DNA from: Paracentrotus lividus | Taxonomy: Eukaryota > Echinodermata > Echinoidea > Camarodonta > Echinidae | Direction of reading: 5' to 3' | Assembly: GCA_940671915.1 (NCBI GenBank) | Contig: CALNVZ010002100.1 | Coordinates: 6,625,899-6,689,898 of the forward strand | DNA length: 64,000 nt | Shown: one piece after another, positions 35,273 through 48,000 of the stretch | Layout: each line of letters opens with the position of its first letter | Numbering within the stretch: position 1 is the stretch's first letter | Made by a program: the position numbers and the translations under genes | The notes under the pieces: generated by a model | Seen by the model: only the letters and a program-made list of their open reading frames with translations | Database searches by the model: none | What the model was told of the DNA's origin: nothing

Positions 35273-36641
35273 TTCATTCATTTATTTATTTATTTATTTA
35301 TTTATTCATTTATTTATATTTGTTGAAGCAAACCATGATTCAGGTAAAACAAAAATTCTTCAAAGCAAACCACGTTCCGTATCTTTACAGCTCATGAAAT
35401 GAAAAAGTATTATTGATTGCTTAAAAATGAGAATTTATTAAGACCTTTATCAAAAGTCAGGAATTTGAAAGACGTTATAGATGGACGGAAAATGAAATCG
35501 TGTACGAAAATATTCTAAATAGAAGACTAGCAAGTATAAAAGTAACAATATAAAATGCATAGTAGACTGCATGCCCTAAGATAAATAGATATAACTGATT
35601 AAGAAAATAAACATAGCAACTATGAGCATTACCACATTTCCTCAATGTTTATTTCACAACAATTTACATCACTTGCATTCTAAACAACGAATATGTGTTA
35701 ATAAATGTTTAAAAATAGGTGCAAGAATTGCTCGAATAAAGAGTAAGATTGTGCCTTTCCGAAAATACATTGTATTACCAATATTTTTGCATTAATCGTT
35801 CACACCATGATTAAAATATTGCACTCTATATATATATATATATATAATATATATATAATATATATAAAGTTCTGCATGATAATAGCAAATTATGATTCAC
35901 TAGATTTTACAAGAAAATTGGAGCGCTAAAGCAATGCAACAAAGAATATAAAACACACACACACCCACACAAACAAGCACGCACACACACACGCACATAC
36001 CTCTGTGTATTTGTGATATTCTGATGGCCTAGGTAGACTAACTACTTATTTCATAACAGATATGACAATACAACTATAAAAACAAGTTGATATTTTCTAG
36101 GTAAATTTGAGATATATTCAATTATATTCCATATACTAAGAATGTTTCACAAGGATTGGCCAAAAGTCAATCACGCGATAAATTTTAGTTTTCCCATCAT
36201 AACTCGGAGTGATAGTATAGTACTTTTGAGCTTCGCTGATCACTTCAGCGCCCCATAGAGCCTGTAGAGCCATAACGCGTTATCAATTACTCTTAGGATG
36301 CGCGAAAAAAAAGTGCGTTGTCAATCGGGTTTTTTTTTTTGTTTTGTTTTTTTGTATTATTATTTTACCGTCACATGCAGCGACAGATAAATTCCTCTGT
36401 GACGTACCAATTCTTTTTTTAAATTTCTTTGTCACGTAACAATATCTTTAGCCCATTTGAGCTAGGCCTTCGCGCAAGATAAATTGTGCGCACTGTAATT
36501 GTAAGCGTTTATTTTACAAGCGCAGGCATTGATGATTTGAGTGGATTTTTTTTAAAAGGATCTCTAGGAAATCTTTTATTTTTAACCAAAATATTGGTTT
36601 TCCCCGAGCTCTTAAAATGTTTCAGATGTGGAATATAAAGT
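34788..36641. other. No gene seen; several microsatellites
   Basis: Holds (TTTA)n at about 35241-35326, (TA)n at about 35827-35867 and (CA)n at about 35952-36000. No exon-like frames. Confidence 0.6.
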
Positions 36642-36803
36642 AAATAATCACCTCTTGATCCAAATGACGAGGCAAACTATCACTTCCACGGCAAGCTGGA
36701 TGTGCACGCTATCTCTCCTCAGCTTTGCTTCGGAGGAGATAGCTTATCCAGCTTGCCTGGGTAGTGATTGTCTTCCCATCATTTGGATCAACGGTGATTA
36801 TTT
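36642..36803. repeat. Long near-perfect hairpin (~160 bp)
   Basis: Arms AAATAATCACC...TTGATCCAAATGA...GCAAGCTGGAT...GCTATCTC pair across almost the whole length, with a loop near CAGCTTTGCTTCG. Looks like a foldback MITE; transcribed, it would form one long stem. Confidence 0.8.
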
Positions 36804-37783
36804 GCTTATTATACGGTAGGATGGGGGGCCCGTTGTCCGGACACTTAAGCAGATAAAAACATCATCTTTTGCTCTGGATTTTCTCAAAATTTGTGCAGTA
36901 ATTAGCAAAAATATTTGTGAATATTTATGCTTTGTTATATTGTCTGATATTACTTTCAATCGATTAAAGAAATATTGATCACAAAGCTCCGAAAATTGCC
37001 TTTTTGTCCGGACAAACAGCCCGTCCGGACATACAACAACTGGGTATATAGTAATATTTTTGTCTTCACGTTTATCATTTAAATGACAAGCAATTATCAT
37101 TATCAGCATTTGCATAGTTAGCTTTTAATAATATATTAAATATACCAATCATTGTAATGAAGTTTTGGTAGGTTTTATCCACCTATTTATGATCTGTCTT
37201 TGCCCATGTCTTGCAGTAAAATTGTTTATATCTAACAAAGATGTTGACACTGCAGTAATTATCTTTTTTACCGATTTCATAACCAGTAGCTTTTTCTCTC
37301 CTTTTCTTGTCTTGCATTAATACAATACTTTTATGTAGTGAGCACTCAAAGTAATGACATTCATACATTTTAAGCTGGGATTGTAGCTAGATTTGAGTGC
37401 AGAAATAACACATCTCTCTTTTTATACTTTTGCTACATACGCAAGCCATATGCATCCTAGTTGAGGTGACATGATGATAATTTAAGTATTGCGAATGAAT
37501 ATCAGAATCTTTGATAAAGATCAGAGTAAATCTCGCAATGAATCCTGAATACATTCTCGTTTATCTTGAAGTGCTTAGCTGTGAAATGTTGTCGTTTGAT
37601 GAATGTTCGAGTCGTATAATGGCGGAGGTGATGTCCCGTTCATCCGTATATCATGTATACTGTCAGGATCAACGTAGCTATACTCGGAATCCTGTGTGAG
37701 AATAAAGAATCATAGAAAGCATTTGAATATCCTGAGAGCTTGAGTTGACCCTAAATATTCATCGTGAAGCATTGTGGAAATTG
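36804..37783. other. No gene seen; GTCCGGAC words
   Basis: Three TCCGGAC/GTCCGGA occurrences cluster near 36835-37030, possibly ends of an old element. The minus-strand open frame at 36798-37115 has no recognisable features. Confidence 0.5.
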
Positions 37784-37792
37784 CGTGCGTGC

Positions 37793-37823
<31 letters not shown>

Positions 37824-37864
37824 TGTGTGTGTAGGTGTGTGTGTGTAGGTGTGTATGTATGTGT
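37784..37864. repeat. (GC)n-(GT)n microsatellite
   Basis: A GCGCGC run (potential Z-DNA) passes into a GTGTGT run. Confidence 0.9.
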
Positions 37865-37999
37865 GTCCGGGGATGAGCTTGGCCTTGATTTAAAAAAAAA
37901 ACACACATATGAAATGGCTGCTGCCTCACCCCCCCCCCCCCTTAGTGCTGCTAAATATAATTACACAGCATTGCACATGGGAATATGAAATAAATCCAT

Positions 38000-40900
38000 T
38001 TCTATATGCGAAGATGATGTTAAAATAAGTGATGAAATTTATATCTGAATATAATTGATAGTGAAAATCCTATAGAAATTCAACCAAGAAAATGTTTGTA
38101 TACTTATTGTGAAGAATTTCAAGATATATATAAAAATAATGATAATAATTTTTCTCTTCTTCATGTAAATTGCAAGTGTTTATGTCATAATGTTGATGCA
38201 TTCTGCTCTATGTTAGCTAACGTTAATCACAATTTTACAGCAATCTGTGTATCAGAAACTTGGTTTCAAACAAGAACAAAAACAGAATTGTACAATCTAA
38301 ACGGTTATAACCTTATAAATATAAATAGGGAAATAGAATAGGAGGTGGAGTTGCTACTTATATAAATGAAATATATGATTTTACTATACGTTTGATTTGT
38401 CTTGTATATTTCCAGAATGTGACATGTTGTTCATTGAATTAAAATGCAAAAGTTTTAAACCTCTTATAATAGGATGCGTTTACAGAGTTCCAAGCACTAA
38501 CATTGAAACTTTTTTGATGAAATGAATAAGCGTTTGAATATTGTAAGTAAAATTAATAGTGAATTATATATCTTGGGTGACTACAATATAAATTTATTGA
38601 ATGCTGTTCTCACGAAAACACAAACTTATTTTTAGAAACCATGTTCTCCCATAACTTGTACCCTTTAATCTTAAAACCAACAAGAATAACAAAGACAAGT
38701 GCAACTTTGATTGATAACATATTTTGTAATTCCCTTGACAATACAATTGACTCTGGTTAATTTATAGCTGATGTTTCCAATCACTTCCCTATATTTTGTA
38801 TTAAAAAACATAAAAAGATCGTTACTGAAGCTCAATCACAACTACAAAAGAGACTAATTAATGATGAAAACATACTAAAATTCAAAAAAACTATGTGAAG
38901 TATTGGAGTTGTGTTATAAATTGTAAAAATGCAAATGATTGTTATAATATTTTCATGTCAATTTTAATTCAAGATATACTGAATGTTTTCCAAAAGTAAA
39001 ACCCAGGTCCAAGAAGAAATTTACTTTTCAGAACCATGGTTGACAAAATGTTAATGAAATCCATAAATAAAAAAAACGTATGTATAAAAAGTTTTTGAAA
39101 TGCAATGTGATAAACATAAGGAAAAGTATATCCATATATAAAAACAAATTGACAAGTTTATTACGCACTGCGAAATCTGAATATTTCCATTGTGTCTTCA
39201 ACAAAATAAAGGGTGACACGAACAAGATTTGGTGTAATATTAATGACATACTTGGCAATAAAAAAAGAAAGAAACTACCTTCAGTTATGCATCACGATGA
39301 TATGAAATTAAACTCATTAAAAGAAATAACAGAACAATTCAATTCATACTTTTTTAATATTGGCAAAAAAATTGCAGAACATATTACACCTGTAAATATT
39401 TCATTTGATTCGTTTTTAACCGGAAGTAATTCACCAAACTCTTTATTTCTTAAACCAACCTCAACTCATGAAATACTGAAAATAGTTTCTTCACTAAATA
39501 CATCTAAGTCAAGTGGACCAGACGGGGTGGATCCAAAAGTTATTAAAAAAATGTATATTTTGCTTTGTTGAGCCTTTGTGTTATATATTTAATAAGTCAA
39601 TCTCTACAGGAAATGTGTCAAATGATTTGAAAATAGCTCAGGTAGTACCAGTTTATAAAAAGGGAAATTCAAAAGATATAACCAATTACCGACCAATAGC
39701 TATTCTTCCTCTATTCTCCAAGATTCTTGAAAAAATAATCCACAAGCGTTTATACAATTTTTTACAAGTTAATGATATCCTAACCGATTCCCAATTTGGT
39801 TTCAGACAAAAATTTTCAACTGCCTTAGCTGTTTCAAATCTATGTAATCATGTACAAACTGAAATTGAAAAAGGTAAATATTGTATTGGACTCTTTATGG
39901 ATCTGTCAAAAGCATTTGACACCATTGACCATCACATTTTATTACAAAAGCTCAGTTTTTATGGTGTTAGAGGCATTCCTCTATTAAAATCGGTTTAAAA
40001 GTTATCTGTCTGATAGAAATCAATATGTGATGGTCAATGGTGTCAAATCGTCTATAAAAAATAGTAATTGTGGTGTTCCCCAGGGTTCTGTATTGGGCCC
40101 TCTCTTGTTCCTCATATATGTAAATGATATAATCAAATCTTCTTCTCTTCTTGAATTTTCCCTGTTCGCTGACGATACGTGTGCTTTAATGAGCAAGAGC
40201 AATATAAATACACTTGTCTCAGCGGTGAACAGGGAAGTATCAAAGGTTTCAACCTGGTTCAAAGTAAATAAATTATTTTTAAATATTGCCAAAACTAACT
40301 ATGTCATATTCAGGTCAAGGAACAAGAGAGTGCCTAATGAATTATCACATATTGTCATTGATAATCTAGATATATCTAAGTTAAACAACATAAAATTTCT
40401 TGGAGTTACAATTAACGAATTTTTAGACTGGAGTATACATATTTCAGAAATTTCTAAAGCACTCTCCAAATGTATTGGTATCCTTTCTAAACTTAAATTC
40501 ATTCTCCCATATAATGTTATGTATATCTTATACAATAGCCTTATCTTGCCTCATTTAAATCATTGCAACTATATTTGCAATATGTGACTTACAAATCTCA
40601 TCTCAAAAAGTTGTATGTTTTACAAAAAAGATCTATTCGCTTAATAACAAAGTCACATCCCCAAAGTGCAAGTAAACCCCTTTTTATAAAGATGCAAACT
40701 TTGCCTTTGCAAGATTTGATTACGCTAAATACTTTAAAATTCATGTACTCAGTTGAGCACAAAAACTTTCCTGAAAAGTTCTGAATGGATCTTTACTGTA
40801 AATTCAAATGTTCATTCTTATGCAACTCGTCAAAAAGACCATTTTCACCAACCAAAAGTAAGGCTAACTTCCTCTTCAAATTCATTTACAGTCATCGGTA

Positions 40901-41221
40901 TAAAAACGTGGAATAAGTTCTCTTAAACAATGCACTCTGTTATCCACATTTAGAAAACTATGTCGAAAGTATTTAACTGAAAACTTAAAGAAATGTTAGG
41001 GTTGTATGCCTGGGTGTGTGTGTGATGTGTATGTGTGTGTGTGTTTGTTATTTTTAGCAGTATTCTTATATTAAATGTTTATTTTGTATGTACATTTTTG
41101 GGCCACGCTTCATAAGCACTTTGCTTCTTTGTGGTCCAGACCATATTATGCATTTAATCTGATTTATCTTATGTATATTTCTTTGTACATGTTTGCTTTT
41201 TATGGTTAATAAATTGAATTG
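38000..41221 (+). mobile_element. Non-LTR retrotransposon (CR1/L2/Jockey-like), degraded
   Basis: Endonuclease remnants (FSLLHVNCKC, CVSETWF) are followed by a reverse transcriptase in several frames. Motifs include SSGPDGVDPKVIK, NYRPIAILPLFSKILEKII, QFGFR, LFMDLSKAFDTIDH, GVPQGSVLGPLLFLIYVNDI and FADD. The 3' end is AATAAATTGAATTGAA, a short repetitive tail as in CR1/L2-like elements rather than poly(A). The 5' limit is approximate. Confidence 0.85.
39080..40784 (+). pseudogene. LINE reverse transcriptase region, frameshifted
   Basis: The reverse transcriptase continues through 39080-39571, 39513-39998, 40027-40587 and 40563-40784, in three frames, so at least three frameshifts break it. 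The catalytic FADD and the preceding FMDLSKAFDTIDH block are intact. The element is unlikely to be active as assembled, although single-base assembly errors are common elsewhere in this window. Confidence 0.85.
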
Positions 41222-41369
41222 AAACTTCGTGATTTGGAAGTCCATTTATTACTCCATCATTTATTTTTTAATCGTATCTCCAATTTTGAACAGAGAGAAT
41301 GGAATATAATATGCATGGTTCTTAAGATGATATAAAGAGATAAAAGTTTGTTTGATGTTTGTTTCCAAC

Positions 41370-41375
41370 TTTATT
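41370..41375 (-). terminator. AATAAA just after the tail exon of gene B
   Basis: AATAAA on the minus strand lies 10 nt beyond the putative donor. Gene A has AATAAA at a comparable place (6126-6131), now separated from its exon by a MITE. Its role is uncertain because it precedes the read-through stop. Confidence 0.3.
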
Positions 41376-41384
41376 CGAACTTAC

Positions 41385-42010
41385 CCGGTTCCCAGCGGGT
41401 GAGACTTGAATAGAGCGCATATAATCTGGCGCGACGGATGTGACGGTTGTGTCTAGAGTGAGAGGCGGAACTGGTGTGCCCGGTGTTACCGGTGTGCGTG
41501 GTGAGATGGGGCTAAATGTGTAGTGAGGTGGGTCAGGTGGGTTTTGGTGAGTGCCTTTCCCTGATGGGGTAGTGACCTCCCCCCTCAGCTTCTCATATTC
41601 ACCCTCATGTTGCACTTCGGACATGTTCAGGCCTACGTAGGAGCCCCCCACTGCCCCTCCTTCCTGAAGATCCTTAATGGTTGCGTACTCAGGAGGTGGT
41701 TCCGGGGGTAGGTTAGCACGGTTAGGATGCGTAACACCACAAACCCCCGTGCTATCCGGTAGCATATATTCGTGATTTATGCCCGAGACGGGATGTTCTT
41801 GATACCGAGGCGTTGAATTATCTCTCGGGATGAGATCGTTTTGGGAGCAGAATTCAGGGTTGGTTGATGCTGCTACAGGTCCTTGTCTGCTGCTTCGGTA
41901 AACCACTACACACACCAAGAATGCGATGAGACCAAAAGCGATGGTAAGACTGATACTCAGAGCAATGATGAGTATGTTATTATCGTCTGGAGATGGTGGG
42001 TTCGAAGTTA
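41385..42010 (-). CDS. Gene B exon: transmembrane helix and cytoplasmic tail
   Basis: 626 nt after TTACAG. It encodes a stem PPSPDDNN, a helix of the same sequence as gene A, and a tail with PPEY, PPHY, and YATI-x12-YVGL-x10-YEKL. Compared with gene A, the motifs and spacings are kept while intervening residues differ, including an insertion near LPDSTGVCGVTHP. This implies selection on the tail. Confidence 0.85.
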
Positions 42011-45000
42011 CTGTAAGATAGAAATTCAAATAGATAACGAGATTTTTTTTCCCCCAAATGCGACTTCACCTACTCAACTACCCCAGCCGAAAAAAAAAAA
42101 CATACAGAGTTAATCACAGTGAGTCTACACTGCAGTTGCAGTGTGGAAACACTGTGAAAATGGGCCAAAACCACACAGTCGGCTCTGGGAACAGAATATC
42201 TGGGTCCTTCACAATGTGACGACTGTGTGGATTTGGCCCATTGTCAGTGTCGGTACTGGAGGAAGTATCACACAATGTGACCACACTCTGTCACAGTGTT
42301 TTTACATTGTGTTCACACTGTGGGGAGTTGTGTTGTTTTTGTTTTTTTCGGCGGGGACATACGGGTAAATAACTCTCTCAATGTCTGATTCACATTATTA
42401 TTACATGATTAATGTAAATAAGACGGCAACTATGTGCCTGTGATGTTTCATCGATATAAATCAAAGAGACATAGCCATGGGGCTTCCTACATCCATGTTG
42501 ATGGTCTTAACCCTCACGACCCCTAGGCGATGATGTACTTGATGATGACGATGATCTTACTAATCGTGAGCTCCTTACACCCATGAATGATATGACTTTA
42601 ATATCAGCACGATTTATGTGAGTTGGCTATTTATGGGAGACTCACACCATGAGCTAATTTTCCTAATTCCCCTCAAAAAGTTGTAATGAAAAAGTAATTG
42701 CTTACCTGGTTGAGATCGCTGCGTAGAATGCTTGGTTTCTATTAATAAAGCGTAGAAAAGTTTTCTTATTTACTTTCATTTGATTTTACTTCTGCACTCA
42801 TATAAGTAGCATAGAATATAAATATTTTTAAGACGATGAATCATAAATAAGCAATGGTCTATTAATTATTATTATTTTAAAACAAGAGATTATCAAAATA
42901 TCATACTTTTTCGAACGTAATCACAAGTGATTTGCTTGAAAATATCATGGTCCCCAATACAACTCATAATAAAGGGTAATACAATTACTAAACAATGGAT
43001 AACTTATTGAAAGACAAAAAATATTACGATGATATCAATAATGTATAGGAAGATGGTGATGACATTGATGACATTGATGACGATGATGATGATAATGATG
43101 ATGATTGAAGTGAAAGAATGGATGATGGGTGATGTTCTGATACAAGTTATTGGAAATTAAAACAGGGACTGTCAAATTTTAAAAGCAATTGTGATAGACC
43201 TTCTTCGGCAAATGTCACGTTATGTTTTGGCTAACTGTAATTATCATCTTGTATTTCTTGAAAATAATTCATTGTTAAAGGATCGTTCTGATCATGATTC
43301 ATTATCAGTATGTTCATTATTTCATCCAATATCCAAAATGCAATATGCCACAAGTGTAAACATTCTGAAGCACTTGGAAATCAGGATCAATCATTAACTT
43401 TGTACCTTGTTTTGATTAGTCATGTTCTATACACAAAAAAAAGTAAGTCCCCCTAATCAAAATGATGTAACTATTGATACAGGAGGGGTTTTACGAATTG
43501 TATTACATGTGCTTGTAGGTAATTTTATCAGCTATTCCATTTAAGTGAATTTTACTGAAATTCGTTAAGTCATGCTTCAATGAGCACAGTCAAAAGGCAA
43601 AAATGTCACTTATGGAAAATCAAAAGGTTAGTTTCATAACTTTAATTCAATAATATTGGAACAAATTGAAACTTTTTAACAAAAGATATGTTCATAAGGG
43701 TTGTTGCACTTAATTTCTAACACATCAAACGACTTTTGCATTAAATTTCTCGGTTAGATGCACATGAGGTAAAATTTCTAAAAACTGCATTTTTTTTATA
43801 TATTTTCACTTTTAAAAATTATTGATTATGACGGAATGTGCAATCTGGAAGAGTGTTTTAAACAATATCCATCAATTCACGGTAGAATGAACACTTGATA
43901 AAAACAAAAAAGTATATTTTCATATTTCTTAGGTAAGTATTGTTCCATTTTGTGTAATAAAATCATTTTATCACCATTTTTTTGTTATATGTATGTCAAA
44001 TAAATTTTTCAAATGGTGCTATGGCATTTTATTAAAAATTCACGCTTCAATGAACACGTGATACGCGAAAAGCCGTTTTTTTTTTTTTTTTTTTTTAGAT
44101 AATTGTCACAGACCTTCTTGGATAGTTCATTTGATTTAAGTTTCACGAAAATTCCAATGTTTTATGCTTCAGTGAGCAGAAGTCATTAGAAAAATATGCA
44201 AAAAGGAAGAAATTTCAGAGCTTTTGCCCTACTCCATGCCTTATCAGATTCTCAATGGAAAAAAATGGTACAAGTGGGAAACATTTTTTTTTCTAGTATG
44301 AAGATTAATCACAATCTAGCAGTGTTTGATATTTCCATAGAGCAGGGATATCGTGCTTTCTTCTGCAATTTTTTTCATCACATTCAGTGCTGTAGATCTT
44401 GAGATATACTTAGTTTTCGACAATGAAAAAAAAAATTGTCATATCAATTCTACTCTACGTGAAATGTAAATCTAACGTATGACATTAAATCTTAACATAA
44501 AGACGCGTCCATTATTTGAGGAGGGGAAACGCAACGCTCAGCGGCGCAGAAAATTATACGGCTCTACATTAATGTCAACAAAACCCGCGCTAACGGCGGG
44601 AAGCGACCGATTGACAACTGTAAATGCAATTATTACTTAGCGTACAAAAACTCGTCTAAGAAAACTTCCCTGTCGGTAAATCGTATTGTCAGTCGATCCG
44701 TTCGAGGAATTAGTCATGGACATGAAATAAATATTGAACTTTTATCATAGTTTTCGTAGGTAGATGCTTCAGACCAGTTTGGGGAAAAAGACATTTTGGC
44801 AAGCCTATCACACCATTGTGCTAAAGTTGTAATCAGAATCTTTATTTCACATAGATTGATGTTCCTAACGATTATTGATATAAATAGTGATCTTGTCACA
44901 TCTTTGCGAAGACGCCGTCCACATGCGATATGCATGTGATGCGGAATATTCACCCATCGAGTAAAGATTCGTTTGTGATAATGTTCAAAGTGACAGGACT

Positions 45001-48000
45001 TTTTTTAACCAATCGAAATGAATGTACCATATTTGGAAAGCTGAGAATTCAAGCTTTTTAAAAACTGCTTGATCATTAAGGTGTAATATAATTATGCGTA
45101 ATCGAGGAAGATGACTATGCAGCGTATGAGCTATTTTGAGAGCAAAATTGGCCATATTGTACAGGAATTTGATCTTACTAGGATTTCGATTGACACAAGT
45201 GACAGGACTTTTTCCCCTTCGCAATAAGTTATTCTATTTTTTGAAACATTCAGGACTCTTAGCGTACTTATTCAAGTTGATCATTTCTTTGAAGAGGTAG
45301 TTGCTCGCCATAATCAAGAAAACAAATTGAAAAAACTGTGCAAAATACAAAAAAGTCTATGGCCGCGTTCGCTTTGGCGTAGAGTGATAGCGCCCTCTTC
45401 CCCTTAAGTTTACAACTAGAATTGATATGGAATGCTTTTTTACTTTGCTTCTGTGTAGGTTCGCACTTTGATGGCCGTGAACTCAGCGCTCCGGAAACAA
45501 TAGGTGTGTGTAATTTCGATTTGCTACTCGTAGCACAGCATGACTTTTTGTTTTACGAAGTACCACTTTCCCACAGTATGGAGAAGATTTCAAACCTAAA
45601 TATTTTCCCCCTGTTATACCATTAAAAAAAATATATATACAGTCTGTAGTTCAAAGTCATTAAAAGCTATCAGTGTCTGGCTAAATATTTCCAGTGCAAT
45701 AAGTTATTCCTATTTTTTAAACATTCAGACTCTTAGCGTACTTATTCAAGTTGATCATTTCTTTGAAGAGGTAGTTGCTCGCCATAATCAAGAAAACAAA
45801 TTGAAAAAAACTGTGCAAAATACAAAAAAGCTATGGCCGCGTTCGCTTTGCGTAGAGTGATAGCGCCCTCTTCCCCTTAAGTTTACAACTAGAATTGATA
45901 TGGAATGCTTTTTTACTTTGCTTTGTGTAGGTTCGCACTTGATGGCCGTGAACTCAGCGCTCCGGAACAATAGGTGTGTGTAATTTCGATTTGCTACTCG
46001 TAGCACAGCATGACTTTTGTTTTACGAAGTACCACTTTCACACAGTATGGAGAAGATTTCAAACCTAAATATTTTCCCCCTGTTATACCATTAAAAAAAA
46101 TATATATACAGTCTGTAGTTCAAAGTCATTAAAAGCTATCAGTGTCTGGCTAAATATTCCAGTGTGAGATGTAGTACGGGATGTAGATGTTTCCACGGTA
46201 GATTTAATAGGTGACGATGTTTCTAAAGAACAGCATGATAACAGGTCCATTTCATATTATTTACACAACAGTTGATTGCAACTATCATTATTCAAAGCTT
46301 GTATCTCTACTCGTGATGTCACCTATGTCAGCATCTAATAAAACCGAGCTAAATTTTCTTTTCGAACACGTCTAAGATTGAAACAGTTCTGAGGTTTATA
46401 ATTTATTAGTTTATATTACTTTGGATATTACATTCTTATGCGAACACAAACAAAATAAAACAGTAACTCTACAATGAGAGTACATTATAGATTATAAATT
46501 GTTTTAGACAAAATCAATAACATAAGACATGTATACATGTATACAATTACATGCACTGCCTCTTATCTTTTTATGTTTTTCTCCTTATTTCCGTGTTTCC
46601 CTTTCCCTTTTTATAACTTAATATCAGTAACGTAAAAAGTGAATAAACAAACAAACAAACAAGGTCTATATACAGTGCGTCCCAAAAAGAACTATACACT
46701 TTTGAAATGGCTACCAAATAAAGATAATAAGATTCTTGGGTAAAATGTTTATATGTATATAAAGCTCATATCCTCAACTATCATTATGACACCAAAAATA
46801 CCAAAAATAACGCATGCTTCAATGAGTAATGCCCACTTTTGTAAAGGACACAAAAATTACCCTGCGCAGGAATTCACTATTCATTTTGCACCTGTTTATG
46901 GAACGTCATGAAGGAGTCAAAATTAATGATGGAATAAATCAGCAAACAGAGTCAAAAATAAACCAAAGGTTAGAAAAACAATACATATTATGCAAAAAAT
47001 GTACTGTTTCACTGTTTTGTTTTCATATCATTAAATTTTGCTTGACTTCAGTTTATTTTTGTCTTTGTTGGCCGATTGATTCCATCATTAATTTGACTTA
47101 TTCATGGCGTTCCATAACCAGGTGCAAAATGAATAATGAATTCCTGCGCAGGGTAATTTGTGTGTCCTTTACAAAAGTGGGCATTAATCACTGAAGCATG
47201 CGTTATTTTCGGAATTTTTTGTATCATAATGATAGTTGAGGATATGAGCTTTATATATTTATAAACCTTTTCCCCAATAATCATATATTTTTCTATTTGG
47301 TAGCTATTTAAAAAGTGTATAGTTCTTTTTGGGACGCACTGTATATTCTTACCGGTGGGAGATGTAGTACGGGATGTGGATGTTTTCATTGTAGATTTGA
47401 CAGTTGTCGATGATTCTATTTTAAAAATTAATAAAATAAATAAATAAATAAAATAACATGATAAAATGTAAATTGCATGTTATTCATACAATAGCAATAG
47501 CAAATTACTATTATCATTGAAAGTATGTTTTTCCACTCGTGACGTCACAAATTGCATCCTCACTAGTGTTTTTTTGTTTTTGTTTTTGTTGTTTTTTTTT
47601 GTTGGAGGATACGTAATATTTTTTTACAGTGAAAAACAATTATTTCAAAATCGTTAAATATTCAGCAGAGCCCTGACTCTTTAATAAACATAACCAAACT
47701 TTGACTTTTCAGTTGCACTTTAATAACACATTTGAGAAAGATAATTCAATTTTGCAACATACATTTCTCTATATAGGGTACACATAATCTTTCTACCACA
47801 TTCTGCGTCATTAGCATTTTTTCATATATAACTTTGATTTTCCAAGTTAATTTCTCTATCTTCTTATGGCAAATCAACTAATTTATGTTATTATGCACTA
47901 TAAACCTTTTTTAAGCATTAAGGTATTCAATATGGAAGAAAGTCATACCTGACAATGTGGACGGGCTCGTAATGATTGTAGTGTCTGCTTAAAAGAAAAA

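Noticed and set aside
45422..45625. Small secreted-looking protein MIWNAFLLCFCVG...
   Set aside because: Frame not preserved in the adjacent duplicate unit; no splice or domain support.
46829..47194. 121-residue open frame
   Set aside because: It spans the loop and arms of the CAGTGCGTCCC MITE.
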